From Bacilli bacterium (GTDB lineage: Bacteria; Bacillota_I; Bacilli_A; RFN20; CAG-449), in contig CAAEFC010000030.1 of the NCBI GenBank assembly GCA_900755065.1, positions 7,835 to 71,834 on the forward strand: a stretch of DNA of 64,000 bases, written 5' to 3'. Shown here piece after piece: positions 33,178-41,541 of this stretch. The position numbers were made by a program, and so were the translations under genes. Position 1 is the stretch's first letter; every line of letters begins with the position of its first letter. The notes below the pieces were generated by a model. That model did not search any database. It saw nothing but the letters and a program-made list of their open reading frames with translations, and was not told where the DNA came from.

Positions 33178-34179
33178 ATGTATCCGGAATGCACGGCGTA
33201 TGATTTTGAACGGTTTCGCGAGGAAACGGCGCGGATTTTAAGAAAAAACGAGGCTCGTCTTGTCCTGGATCTTCCGTCGGAAAAGCAAATGCAGGAGGGG
33301 ATTTTGTATTTTGACCTGAATCGTTGGAAGGGAAGAGGGAGGTTTTCCGATGAAAACAAGGCGCGGAAGGGCGTGCTGGATTTTCTTTCGGACGTCCGGA
33401 ATCTTTTCTCCGGGTGCTTTTCTTTGGCGACGATGGCTTGCAAAGAGGTCGGCGAAAGCGAAAAATACCGACTTTTTTTCCTGAATCCGGAAAGCAAACC
33501 GGTGACGGTGCTGAGATCTCATCTGACGAAAGAAGAAAGCGAGGCGCGGACGGAAATCGAATTGCCCGATGTTTCCGGCTGGATCCGGGAGTATCGGAAT
33601 CTTCTGAGTACCTCCGCTTGTATTCCGGCGGATTCGTTTCCCGTTTCGATCGGATTGGTCGTTCTGAACGAAGAAAAAGCGACAGTCGGAAAATATAGCG
33701 AGGAGGTCTATGCGCTTCTGAAAGAAAAATATACCGTCGAAATCCTGCACGCGGCGCGAAACTATCGGGAGGAAGAGAACCGGTGGCTGGAAACCGGTAT
33801 TCCTTTGATCGTGGAGATCGGGAGGATCGCTGCGAAAAAGAATCAGGTGATCCTCGTCGGAAGAGAGCAAAGAGAGCCTGTTCCGCTTGAATCTATGATG
33901 CATGAGATTGAACGGATTGATCGTCTGCGCAGGGAAAGTTTTCTCGACGCATCGTTTCGTCGAAACGCCGCTTGGTCGGAAAACAAAACCGAATTTGCGT
34001 CGTTACGGCCGGGAAACCGATTTTGTTGTTGCCTGAACCTAGATTGTCTGAACCGGATCCGAACAGAAAAAGGATTTGAAATTATCGCCCAACCCTTCTC
34101 GAATCGTCTGTTTTCGGAAGTGTGTGTGGTCTGCAAGGGAAAAGCGAAAACCTGTCTTTTCGGCATGGCGAAAAAATGA
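33178..34179 (+). CDS. Stand-alone protein resembling the ProRS anticodon-binding and C-terminal zinc domains
   Basis: A 333-residue protein without class II catalytic motifs. Residues ~160-245 (FPVSIGLVVLNEEKA ... YSEEVYALLKEKYTVEILHAARNYREEENRWLETGIPLIVEIGRIAAKKNQVILVGRE) follow the HGTP anticodon-binding fold of prolyl-tRNA synthetase. The last 70 residues (CCCLNLDCLNRI ... CVVCKGKAKTCLFGMAK) follow the C-terminal zinc domain of archaeal-type ProRS (Cys pairs, then AKxxxFAKxY). The first 155 residues are unrecognised. AAAGGAG at 33165 and TATAAT at 33151 support the start. Whether it binds tRNA is unknown. Confidence 0.6.
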   Translation: MYPECTAYDFERFREETARILRKNEARLVLDLPSEKQMQEGILYFDLNRWKGRGRFSDENKARKGVLDFLSDVRNLFSGCFSLATMACKEVGESEKYRLFFLNPESKPVTVLRSHLTKEESEARTEIELPDVSGWIREYRNLLSTSACIPADSFPVSIGLVVLNEEKATVGKYSEEVYALLKEKYTVEILHAARNYREEENRWLETGIPLIVEIGRIAAKKNQVILVGREQREPVPLESMMHEIERIDRLRRESFLDASFRRNAAWSENKTEFASLRPGNRFCCCLNLDCLNRIRTEKGFEIIAQPFSNRLFSEVCVVCKGKAKTCLFGMAKK

Positions 34180-34195
34180 AAAAAGAAAAAAAGAA

Positions 34196-34224
34196 TTGAT
34201 ATCCCCTTTCGGTTATGCTAATAT
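34196..34224 (+). promoter_or_regulatory. Strong sigma-A promoter of the tRNA operon
   Basis: TTGATA (34196-34201), a 17-base spacer and TAATAT (34219-34224) with an upstream TGC extended -10 stand 14 bases before the first tRNA. Confidence 0.75.
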
Positions 34225-34237
34225 GATTGAGCGACAA

Positions 34238-34328
34238 GGAGCAATACCCAAGTTGGTGAAGGGGCGTCCCTGCTAAGGACGTAGATCGGGTAACTGGTGC
34301 GAGAGTTCGAGTCTCTCTTGCTCCGCCA
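34238..34328 (+). tRNA. tRNA-Ser (anticodon GCU), CCA encoded
   Basis: GGAGCAA pairs with TTGCTCC; the anticodon loop CTGCTAA gives GCU; a long variable arm fits a serine tRNA; the T-loop GTTCGAGTC is present and CCA (34326-34328) is encoded. It is the first tRNA of a three-gene operon. Confidence 0.95.
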
Positions 34329-34331
34329 TCA

Positions 34332-34407
34332 GGACCAGTGGTGTAGTGGCTAACATGTCTCCCTGTCACGGAGAAGATCGCGGGTTCGATCCCCGTCTGG
34401 TCCGCCA
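34332..34407 (+). tRNA. tRNA-Asp (anticodon GUC), CCA encoded
   Basis: GGACCAG pairs with CTGGTCC; the anticodon loop CTGTCAC gives GUC; T-loop GTTCGATCC; CCA is encoded. It lies three bases after tRNA-Ser. Confidence 0.96.
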
Positions 34408-34411
34408 TTAT

Positions 34412-34485
34412 GCAGGTGTAGTTCAATGGTAGAACTTTAGCCTTCCAAGCTAACTACGCGGGTTCGATTCCCGTCACCTGCTCCA
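34412..34485 (+). tRNA. tRNA-Gly (anticodon UCC), CCA encoded
   Basis: GCAGGTG pairs with CACCTGC; the anticodon loop CTTCCAA gives UCC; T-loop GTTCGATTC; CCA at 34483-34485. An AT-rich island begins directly after this gene; I see no duplicate of the tRNA 3' end at the island's far side. Confidence 0.96.
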
Positions 34486-34497
34486 TTAGAGTTAAGC

Positions 34498-34529
34498 ATA
34501 GTCGACACGAAAATATCGGCTATTTTTTC
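34498..34529 (+). terminator. Intrinsic terminator of the tRNA operon
   Basis: ATAGTCGA (34498-34505) pairs with TCGGCTAT (34516-34523, one G-U) and is followed by six T. Confidence 0.8.
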
Positions 34530-34562
34530 TTTATATAGTGGTAAAACGTAAGCGAAAAAGAA

Positions 34563-34638
34563 GTAAGCGTAAAAGAAAACCAGGCTCGAACTGTAGAACC
34601 TCTAGAAATAAAATAATAGCAGGAGGAAAGAGAAAATG
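34563..34638 (+). repeat. Dispersed leader repeat, copy A (matches 63917-63992)
   Basis: This 76-base segment starts GTAAGCGTAAAAGAAAACC and ends in AGGAGGAAAG and an ATG. It recurs in the same orientation at the right edge of the window with only a handful of substitutions. In both copies it ends in a Shine-Dalgarno site and start codon, so it behaves as a shared 5' leader for different coding sequences. The 34486-35001 stretch holds, besides this repeat and one short frame, only AT-rich DNA with no gene I can support. Confidence 0.75.
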
Positions 34639-34740
34639 ACTCTATCGATACGAACAGCGAATACTGAATATTTGATATTTAATCTTCGTAATAATTCCTT
34701 TCTACCTGTGAAGAATGAAGTTATTCATCTTGTTCGGTAG
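34636..34740 (+). CDS. Short open frame behind the leader repeat, probably a truncated gene
   Basis: ATG at 34636, six bases after AGGAGG, opens a 34-codon frame (MTLSIRTANTEYLIFNLRNN ... VIHLVR) ending in TAG. It has no recognisable domain. Given the well-formed leader, it may be the stump of a longer gene or a gene replaced by recombination; a genuine small peptide cannot be ruled out. Confidence 0.3.
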   Translation: MTLSIRTANTEYLIFNLRNNSFLPVKNEVIHLVR

Positions 34741-34938
34741 ATACTCTGGCGTATGCTGCAACTTTCTTTTTAGCGTTTACTAATATTATTTTCAAGTAAT
34801 TGATCTAGAAGAAGAGAAACAAACCTCTATTTGATTTCTCCAACAATTTGATTTTTGATTCATAAATTAAAATCTCATTTAGTCGTGTCTATCTATCACG
34901 CTTAAGAGGTTAATTGTCACGGTGTATAAGAATATTTA

Positions 34939-34979
34939 TCTCTCAATTTCTTTACTATTCTCTCATTTTGATATATAAT
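34939..34979 (+). promoter_or_regulatory. Fic gene promoter with paired TCTCTCA sites
   Basis: TATAAT at 34974-34979 is preceded by TCTCTCA motifs at 34939-34945 and 34959-34965. The same motif in the opposite orientation (TGAGAGAA) occurs twice after the gene at 36077-36084 and 36097-36104. The sites are placed to act as operators of the gene, perhaps through its own C-terminal winged helix. Confidence 0.45.
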
Positions 34980-35001
34980 TTACGAGAAAAAGGTGAAAAT
35001 T

Positions 35002-36051
35002 ATGAGAAAGTTTGATTATTCTAATTTAAAAGATAAAGTGTGGGATTCTTCAATTATAAATAAGATTGCACATATTCATGAAGCAAAAGGCAGGCAGGAA
35101 CTTTATTTAGCCCAAAAACCAGAAGAATTAGATAAGTTAGTGGAACTTGCTAAGATTCAAAGTACCGAAGCAAGTAACGCTATTGAAGGCATAAGAACTA
35201 CTGATGCAAGATTAAAAAAGATTGTTAAGGAAAAAACAACTCCTAAAAATAGAAGTGAAAAAGAAATAGCTGGATATAGAGATGCATTAAATACTATTCA
35301 TGAAAGTTTTGAATACATCCCATTAACTCCAAATTATATATTACAATTACATCAAATATTATGCAGTAAAAATGATGAAGTATCATATGGCGGTAAGTTT
35401 AAAAATGTTCAGAACTATATAAGCGCTACTGATGAAAAAGGGAATTCATTTACTTTATTTACTCCAATATCTCCGCTTGAAACTCCAATGGCTATACAAA
35501 TGTTATGTGATGAATATAGGAAAGCAATTGAAAAAAGAGAAGTTGATCCGTTAATTTTAATTCCAATATTTATTCATGATTTTTTATGTATTCATCCATT
35601 TAATGATGGAAATGGAAGAATGTCTCGATTGCTTACAACTCTTTTATTGTACCGTTCAGGATATGATGTTGGTAAATATATATCATTGGAATTAAAGATT
35701 TCTAAGCTTAAAGATTTATATTATGACGCATTATATGATTCACAAATTGGTTGGCATGAAGAAAATGATGATCCAACACCGTTTGTAAGTTATTTATTAA
35801 GCATAATTTCAATGGCTTATGATGATTTTGAAAAAAGAGTTGAAAGGATAACTAAAAAACTTAGTGCATATGATACAGTTAAAAAAGCGTTAGATGTGAA
35901 ATTAGGTAAAGTTACTAAATCAGATGTTGCCGAATTATGTCCTCTATTATCCACTAGTTCAATTGAAAAAGTATTAGCAAAAATGGTAGAAGAAGGAAAA
36001 CTTGAAAAAGGTGGGTTTGGAAAGAATTCTTTCTACATAATCAAATTATAA
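35002..36051 (+). CDS. Fic domain protein (probable AMP transferase) with winged-helix C-terminus
   Basis: A 349-residue Fic protein. The active site HPFNDGNGRMSR lies at residues 198-209, with all catalytic residues present. The self-inhibitory helix motif [S/T]xxxE[G/N] is seen as SNAIEG at 58-63, making it a class II Fic protein. The last ~60 residues (DVAELCPLLSTSSIEKVLAKMVEEGKLEKGG) form a winged helix. Such proteins attach AMP to target proteins and are common on mobile DNA. The ATG at 35002 follows AAGGTGA. The gene is very AT-rich, unlike the chromosome, and lies in an island after the tRNA operon: recent transfer. Confidence 0.92.
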   Translation: MRKFDYSNLKDKVWDSSIINKIAHIHEAKGRQELYLAQKPEELDKLVELAKIQSTEASNAIEGIRTTDARLKKIVKEKTTPKNRSEKEIAGYRDALNTIHESFEYIPLTPNYILQLHQILCSKNDEVSYGGKFKNVQNYISATDEKGNSFTLFTPISPLETPMAIQMLCDEYRKAIEKREVDPLILIPIFIHDFLCIHPFNDGNGRMSRLLTTLLLYRSGYDVGKYISLELKISKLKDLYYDALYDSQIGWHEENDDPTPFVSYLLSIISMAYDDFEKRVERITKKLSAYDTVKKALDVKLGKVTKSDVAELCPLLSTSSIEKVLAKMVEEGKLEKGGFGKNSFYIIKL

Positions 36052-37121
36052 CTTGCTCTCATTTTTGCATTAAATTTGAGAGAAAACTTATTTTTATGAG
36101 AGAATCAAGATATTCGCATCTTTTTTCTTGTATGGATTACACATACCTAACCTAAGTTTGTTTCACTTTCACGTTTGTCACGTGTCACATAGGAGTAAGT
36201 CCTGAAAACACGCTGACTATAAAAAAGTCAACATATTTTAGATATTTGCTGCTTTTTATTTAAGTAATTTGTGGTAAATCATTTTAGAAATTTGTCGAAT
36301 TATAAGACAAGGCGAATAAAAACTGAAAAAAAGCACAGGATTTAAGAATTGTCTGTACCGAAAGGATATGAATTGGAAGATTTGTATGATACAGACGATT
36401 CGGAATTTGCAGGAGCAGAACCACGGAGTCTTTTACAGATGAAGCAAGAAAAAAGGCTGCTACTCACCTGACTTCACAAGAACCAAATTAACCGACCAGT
36501 TGGAAGAAACGGCAAATCTATTCTTATCCTCGCAGGCTTTATCCAATGTGTATGTAAAAAAAGTAATTAAATTATCTAAAAATATATTTTAAAAATTCTG
36601 GAAAAAGACTACATTTTCTTTTAAACGAAAAAGTAGAAAATGCTCGATTTATCCGGATCTTTTTCTACTTTTTTCCTCCCTCAACTGTAAAAGTCAGGAG
36701 TATAGCATTCGGAATCAGAGCTGTTAAGAAATACTTGCAAATCTTCTTTGGCTAGCGTAGAGTATCCCCCTCGTTCATCTGCTACATCGAGGCGGTGAAC
36801 AACGTTTATAATAAGATGAGGCAGAAAAGGATAATTTATCCTAAGATTCACATCACCCATGGGATATGAAGTCCTGTGGGCTTTTTCTTTTGACATAGAT
36901 CTTTCGCCTTTCCTGTGTGACCCGAAACTGCACCGAATCAGAAAGGCGGATTTCGCGCCTTTTTACCGTTTTTGTGCGTGAAAGTTCGATAGTCGCGGAT
37001 TTTTGCGAAAAAACGGATTTGCCTTCATCGTAAGAGGGGGGGGAAAATCCGTATTTTTTTGTTGCGGTCGAAACCGCATTGTGAAATACTGATAGTAGAT
37101 GTCTGACATAGGAGAGAAACG
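36052..37121. other. Intergenic stretch with terminators and gene debris, no intact gene
   Basis: The stretch after the Fic gene holds TGAGAGAA motifs (36077-36104), then degenerate coding-like DNA at 36350-36500 with stops in all frames, then a 13-bp stem (AAAAAGTAGAAAA at 36628-36640 with TTTTCTACTTTTT at 36661-36673) with a 20-base loop. A terminator follows at 36856-36890 (CCCATGGGA with TCCTGTGGG, then T-run), and two more at 36942-36965 and 37013-37060. A 71-codon minus-strand frame at 36681-36896 reads through a terminator and is not supported as a gene. The region marks the island's end. Confidence 0.6.
37013..37060 (+). terminator. Hairpin with T-run before the TPR-like membrane gene
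   Basis: ACGGATTT (37013-37020) pairs with AAATCCGT (37045-37052), followed by seven T. A shorter terminator, AAAGGCG with CGCCTTT, lies at 36942-36962. Confidence 0.65.
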
Positions 37122-38285
37122 ATGAAGAAAAAAGTAAATCTGATGATTCTGAGGGCGGCGGAAGTTCTCCTGTCTTTGGTGATTGCCACCGCTTTGTTCT
37201 GGGGGACGGCGGACGAAGAAAGCGGACTGATCCTTTCTTCCGGAATCGCATGGCTCCCGTCTGTACTTGCGTCGGTCGTACTTCTTCTCCTTCTTCTGGA
37301 ATTTTTCCGGTCGAGACCTTGGGTGCGCGCGGTCTATTTAGCGATCGTGCTGCTCACGCTCCTTTTTTCGATCAACGAAGGTCTGGCTTTCGTCAACGCG
37401 GCTGTCTGGCTTTTTTTCACCGTTTACGCGGTACTTGCGCTTGTCGCTTTGATTCGGACGAAAAGAGACTCGGAAAAGGAGCCGGAAAACCGCGCGGAAA
37501 AGACCTATTCGCTTGGCTTCTTTTCCAAGAGGCAGTCCGTTCTTTCGATCTCTTCGACCGTTCTTTTTGTTCTTCTGATCGGCGCGCTGACGATTCTGTT
37601 TCTCCATTATTCTTATCCCGTTCCGCTTTTCGCTTTTCTCATCTTTTTGGTTTTGTTCGCCTATCTTTGCTGTATGTTTTTTACGATTTCCAAGGAAACG
37701 CCTTCCGCCGTTCTGAAACGATTCAACCGCGATTGCCGCTATGAAGAATTGAAGCGTTCGTTGGACGAAATGCTGTCCAGACCTTTGCATCCCGACGACA
37801 GAAGTTATGTCGAAATCCTCTTGACCAGCGCCTGCTCGCTCGTCGATCTCGAAGAGACGAAACAGCGTTTTTCGACCATCGTCAGACCGAGTCAGAAGAA
37901 CTATCGGATTCTGTACGATATGCTTCGCATCGATCTGATGCTGACGGACGGAATGACGGAAGAGGCGGAAAACGCGATCCGCCGGTTCCAGGAGACCTAT
38001 CCGCGGAACAAGAACGGAGAATATCTGAATCGGGCGCGGCTCATTCTGACAACGGAAGAGACGATTCCTTCGGTGGAAACCTATTATCCGGTCAATACGA
38101 AGAATCCGTATCTCAACATCGTCAATGCGAATATGCTGCTCAACTACTATCGGGTGCGAAAGAATTGGGAAAAGGCGAGGATATACGCGCAAAAGATTCT
38201 GAACCAGCCGAGCGATTTCACGGAATTAAGAGCCTTCGCGAAAAAAATCGTGAACGGAGAGTCCGTTGAGAATCCGGAAACGTAA
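37122..38285 (+). CDS. Membrane protein with C-terminal TPR-like region, function unknown
   Basis: A 387-residue protein. Residues 1-110 and 135-190 hold about six transmembrane segments; residues 195-387 are soluble and helical, with pairs such as KNYRILYDMLRIDLMLTDGMTEEAENAIRRFQETYP and NIVNANMLLNYYRVRKNWEKARIYAQKIL that look like tetratricopeptide repeats. This is likely a membrane-anchored scaffold. GGAGAG precedes the ATG. It is followed 49 bases later by a YcxB-like gene. I do not recognise a named family. Confidence 0.75.
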   Translation: MKKKVNLMILRAAEVLLSLVIATALFWGTADEESGLILSSGIAWLPSVLASVVLLLLLLEFFRSRPWVRAVYLAIVLLTLLFSINEGLAFVNAAVWLFFTVYAVLALVALIRTKRDSEKEPENRAEKTYSLGFFSKRQSVLSISSTVLFVLLIGALTILFLHYSYPVPLFAFLIFLVLFAYLCCMFFTISKETPSAVLKRFNRDCRYEELKRSLDEMLSRPLHPDDRSYVEILLTSACSLVDLEETKQRFSTIVRPSQKNYRILYDMLRIDLMLTDGMTEEAENAIRRFQETYPRNKNGEYLNRARLILTTEETIPSVETYYPVNTKNPYLNIVNANMLLNYYRVRKNWEKARIYAQKILNQPSDFTELRAFAKKIVNGESVENPET

Positions 38286-38334
38286 GAAAGCGATCCGCTT
38301 TGGGTAAGATGAAACGGAAAAGAGGAAATGAGAA

Positions 38335-38817
38335 ATGAACGATCCGATTTGCGTCGAATTTGAAAGCCGATATGAGGGAAAAATCGCCGATATTTTTTTC
38401 GAGAAACTGAGAATGTTTCTCACGATGCTAACCGGCGCCTTGCTGATCCTCATTCTGGCCGTTTATCTGGCTTTCATCGATTCTTCTTCTCCGGAATTCG
38501 TCGGGTATCTGCTCTACTTCCTGTCTGTGTTTGTCCTGCTGGCCTCACTGATCGTTCCTCTCTTGATCCGTTATAACAAGGGATTGCGCGGCCGTATCGT
38601 CGTGACGATCGTTCCGGCAGAGCGGGTCTATCAGATTGAAGGCGAAAAGCGAAACGGAACGTTCTACGAAAAAGAGAAAGTGGGTATTCTAGATATCCGA
38701 AAGAAAACGGTTCTGGTGGGAAAGGACGTTTTTCACGCCTATCGGATACCGAAAAAGGCGTTGACGGAATCGCAGATCGAAGGTTTGATGGCTTTGAAAC
38801 AGGCGATGAAAAAATAG
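38335..38817 (+). CDS. YcxB-like membrane protein
   Basis: A 160-residue protein with two transmembrane segments (residues ~28-50 and 58-78) and a cytoplasmic C-terminal part with a YEKEKVGILDIRKKTVLVGKDVFHAYRIPKKAL pattern, typical of YcxB-like domains (beta-rich, with I-P-K-xxL near the end). Function of the family is unknown. AGAGGAAATGAG lies before the ATG. It ends at a good terminator and may share a message with the TPR-like gene. Confidence 0.7.
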   Translation: MNDPICVEFESRYEGKIADIFFEKLRMFLTMLTGALLILILAVYLAFIDSSSPEFVGYLLYFLSVFVLLASLIVPLLIRYNKGLRGRIVVTIVPAERVYQIEGEKRNGTFYEKEKVGILDIRKKTVLVGKDVFHAYRIPKKALTESQIEGLMALKQAMKK

Positions 38818-38845
38818 ACTTTATTTCATTTGTGTAAAACAGAGA

Positions 38846-38880
38846 AAAAAGGCGAATTTGCTTTCTTGATCGCCTTTTTG
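38846..38880 (+). terminator. Intrinsic terminator after the YcxB-like gene
   Basis: AAAAAGGCGA (38846-38855) pairs with TCGCCTTTTT (38870-38879). Confidence 0.85.
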
Positions 38881-39007
38881 AAAGAAAATGACGAATTTTG
38901 TCGCTGTTTCATGCGTTTTTTTGCTGTTTTTTTGGGGGTGTAGCGTATTTTAATCATAGAGTGAAAATTCAGCCGAAAAAGCAAAGTTAGTTTTTTTCGA
39001 CATTCTT

Positions 39008-39036
39008 TTGCTTGCAATTTTCCGAAATGCTAGAAT
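39008..39036 (+). promoter_or_regulatory. Sigma-A promoter of the Ser-rich lipoprotein
   Basis: TTGCTT (39008-39013), 17 bases, TAGAAT (39031-39036) with a TGC extended -10. Confidence 0.6.
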
Positions 39037-39066
39037 CAGTTTGACAGTTTTGTCATGGAGGATTAT

Positions 39067-39780
39067 ATGGATCGTAAACTCGTCAAATTATTAGCCTTAC
39101 CTTTGATTTTCGCTTCTTTGTTCGGATGCAGTTCGAATAAAGACAACGCGAGCAGTGAAACCGGAAAATCGGAAACGGTTTCCGAAACCACTTCTGCGGG
39201 AGAAAGTTCTTCCGCCGAAGACAGCAAAGAACCGGTATCTTCGATCGTCGAAGAATCTTCGGTCTCTTCGGTGACCGATGAAATCTCTTCGAGTTCGTCG
39301 GAAGAAGAAACAGGCACGCAATTGGTTTATAACTTCTCGACTTTAACCGAAACCGGCGTGGAGATGACCGGATCGGTCCTGGAAGTTTTTCAGGGGCTGA
39401 ACGACAGCGCACTCCTGACGGACGTAACGGCGACGAAAGTGTATAACGGAAACGGTACGGGCGGCGCATACGAAAAGACGGCAGGCTTGTTGAAATTCGG
39501 CACCGGAAGCGCGAACGGCGAGTTGGCGATGACCTTCGACGTAACGGCCAGCATCGTGAAAGTGGATTTGCTTTGCCACGACTGGTATACGAAATCGGAG
39601 CAATATCCGACCAATTCCAATACCGTTTCGGTCAACGGAAGCGAAGCGGTACTGGCGCCGTACAATGAAAGCGGAACGTTCGAGGTGCTTTCTTTCGATC
39701 TCAGCGGAACGAATACGGTGACAATCACATCGGTCAAGCGGATTTTCTTAAAAGAAATCGTCGTCTATCTGGCGGACTGA
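39067..39780 (+). CDS. Ser/Glu-rich lipoprotein with a beta-sandwich-like C-terminus
   Basis: A 237-residue protein with a signal peptide and lipobox SLFGC (Cys20), a ~65-residue linker of Ser, Glu and Thr, and a ~150-residue C-terminal domain rich in Thr, Val and Gly with alternating strands. The same type of Ser/Glu linker is found in the secreted amylase at the other end of the window. A carbohydrate-binding role is plausible but only inferred. GGAGG sits seven bases before the ATG at 39067. Confidence 0.75.
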   Translation: MDRKLVKLLALPLIFASLFGCSSNKDNASSETGKSETVSETTSAGESSSAEDSKEPVSSIVEESSVSSVTDEISSSSSEEETGTQLVYNFSTLTETGVEMTGSVLEVFQGLNDSALLTDVTATKVYNGNGTGGAYEKTAGLLKFGTGSANGELAMTFDVTASIVKVDLLCHDWYTKSEQYPTNSNTVSVNGSEAVLAPYNESGTFEVLSFDLSGTNTVTITSVKRIFLKEIVVYLAD

Positions 39781-39793
39781 TCGCAAATCGAAG

Positions 39794-39817
39794 AGGAACT
39801 GAAAAGTTCCTTTTTTA
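39794..39817. terminator. Bidirectional intrinsic terminator
   Basis: AGGAACT (39794-39800) and AGTTCCT (39805-39811) close a GAAA tetraloop, followed by T residues. It separates the converging lipoprotein and beta-propeller genes. Confidence 0.88.
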
Positions 39818-41413
39818 TTGGTCTTTTGTCCGGTAGTCGAGTTGACCGGCGAACGCGTAGGAGTGGATCGAATAGGCATAGACGCTCGTCGAACTGATGC
39901 ACAGAACGTAGGAATCGGTCAGGACGATCCGGAGAATGTAGTCTTCCGGGAAGGTCAGGGTTTTCAGGTGGGAAATCGGATTCGCGACGGAGAAAATCTG
40001 CACGCTTTGCCCTCTTTCGCTGAACATCGGAAAATAGATCGTTTCTTCGTCCCGGACGAAGGCCTTCGGATTGTAGCGCACTTCGGTGCTAGCGTATTTT
40101 TCGTCAATCCGGAAAACGTTTGTCAATGACAGATCCGCCTTATCGAACAAAGCGAGGACAAGACCGTCGGATATCCGTTCCTCATCGTAAGAAGTTCCCA
40201 GCGCGAAGAGATGATCGGCGGTCGTTTCCAGATAATCGCAGGAGAATTCCACTTCGGTTTCTTTCGTCTCGACGATTTCAGACGGATCAGAGAAATCGAA
40301 GATGAAAAGGGGATCGATGTAGAGGAAGGTCGAAAGATAGCAACGGTTTCCTTCGAAGCGGATCGCGTAGATGCTTTCTCCGGGCGCGATGCTTCTTTTG
40401 GCTTTGATCCGGAAATCGCTCAGCGCGATATTGTACAGTTCGTTAAAGGAAGTATCGTTCTTGAAAGAACAGGTCGCCGCGCGGAGATAGCCGCCGTAAG
40501 ACGAAAGCGCGTCGGAATTCGCCAGATATCCGTCGAGAACGACATAGCCGTCGTAAGTCAGGTTTTCCATCGAAAAGACGTGAATCGCCGTCTGGCTTTC
40601 TTCATCGTAAAGCGCGGACGACATCAGAATCCGATGATCGGAAAAAAGCAACGTCCCTTCGATGCCGAGAATCCCTTTGAAGTCCATCGGCGCGGTTTCT
40701 TTTAAAGACAGTCTGGCGATCAGACGGATCGAATAGGCGTTGTTCCCGGCTTCGGACAGATAGAGGTCCTGTTCGCTCAGTTTTTGTTCCTGATACACCG
40801 AATCCCGGTAACTCGGAAAGATGAACGTTTTGCTTTCCGGGTTGAACACGGTGTAATCCGACAAAGCCAGATACAGATAGTCCTCATCGATCGCGGACGA
40901 CAGATAGTAACTTTCCTCGAAAAAGACGCTGCGCGACAAAGAAAAATCCGCTTTCGAGACGATGAAAACGCCGCATTCGCTGATCGAATAAGGAAATTTT
41001 CTTCCCGGAAGCACCTCGATTTCGGTTTCGGTCGACCGAATGCCGAGCAGAATGATCGCGTCCGCGGTCAGAATGACTTCGGAGGGCATAAAATTTTCAA
41101 AACGGAGTTGATTGACGCACGTTCGGGTATCGATGTCGACGATGTTCAGTTGCGCATAGTCGACGATGTAGAGATACCGATCGTCGCGCTGAATGAAATC
41201 GCCCTCGTCGACATCGTCGCACGGATAGTCAACGTCTTCGATCGGATCGATCACAGGAAGATCGCTATCGTCGCGTTCCTTTTTGAGAAAATCGGCGGCC
41301 TGCTGAGCCGTGATCCGTTTCACGCCGATATCGTCGGTCTCTTTTTTCGGAAGAAAAACGGCGGCGCACAGAATCCCCGCGAGGACTACGCCGAGCCATA
41401 GCCTTTTTTTCAT
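39815..41413 (-). CDS. Exported beta-propeller protein (Beta_propel-like)
   Basis: A 532-residue protein with an N-terminal signal anchor (residues ~4-20) and a large extracellular part. DVDEGDFIQRDDRYLYIVDYAQLNIVDID fits the first blade of the secreted beta-propeller family (EADivKtDGkYlYvv). Repeats such as GVFIVSKADFSLSRSVFF and DPLFIFDFSDPSEIVETKE follow. Family members lie on the cell surface; partners are unknown. The start at 41413 is taken from the signal peptide; a frame opening 15 codons earlier is less likely. It is divergent from a membrane-anchored serpin, and the two may be functionally linked. Confidence 0.75.
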   Translation of the reverse strand: MKKRLWLGVVLAGILCAAVFLPKKETDDIGVKRITAQQAADFLKKERDDSDLPVIDPIEDVDYPCDDVDEGDFIQRDDRYLYIVDYAQLNIVDIDTRTCVNQLRFENFMPSEVILTADAIILLGIRSTETEIEVLPGRKFPYSISECGVFIVSKADFSLSRSVFFEESYYLSSAIDEDYLYLALSDYTVFNPESKTFIFPSYRDSVYQEQKLSEQDLYLSEAGNNAYSIRLIARLSLKETAPMDFKGILGIEGTLLFSDHRILMSSALYDEESQTAIHVFSMENLTYDGYVVLDGYLANSDALSSYGGYLRAATCSFKNDTSFNELYNIALSDFRIKAKRSIAPGESIYAIRFEGNRCYLSTFLYIDPLFIFDFSDPSEIVETKETEVEFSCDYLETTADHLFALGTSYDEERISDGLVLALFDKADLSLTNVFRIDEKYASTEVRYNPKAFVRDEETIYFPMFSERGQSVQIFSVANPISHLKTLTFPEDYILRIVLTDSYVLCISSTSVYAYSIHSYAFAGQLDYRTKDQ

Positions 41414-41541
41414 AGAATCACCGGTCTTATTGTGCGGATTTTTTCCGTTTGTATGCACGCATTCGCGAAAATCGTTTTTTTCGGCATCCCTTTTTGCTTC
41501 TTCTTTGTCTTATCTGACGATAATCGGAAGGAGAAAGTGAA

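Noticed and set aside
36174..36190. CACGTG core resembling a parS centromere site
   Set aside because: TGTCACGTGTCACA is not symmetric outside CACGTG and differs from TGTTTCACGTGAAACA at several positions; the location in an AT-rich island also argues against it.
36681..36896. 71-codon minus-strand frame as a gene
   Set aside because: It runs through a terminator hairpin, has no ribosome site at a sensible start and matches nothing.
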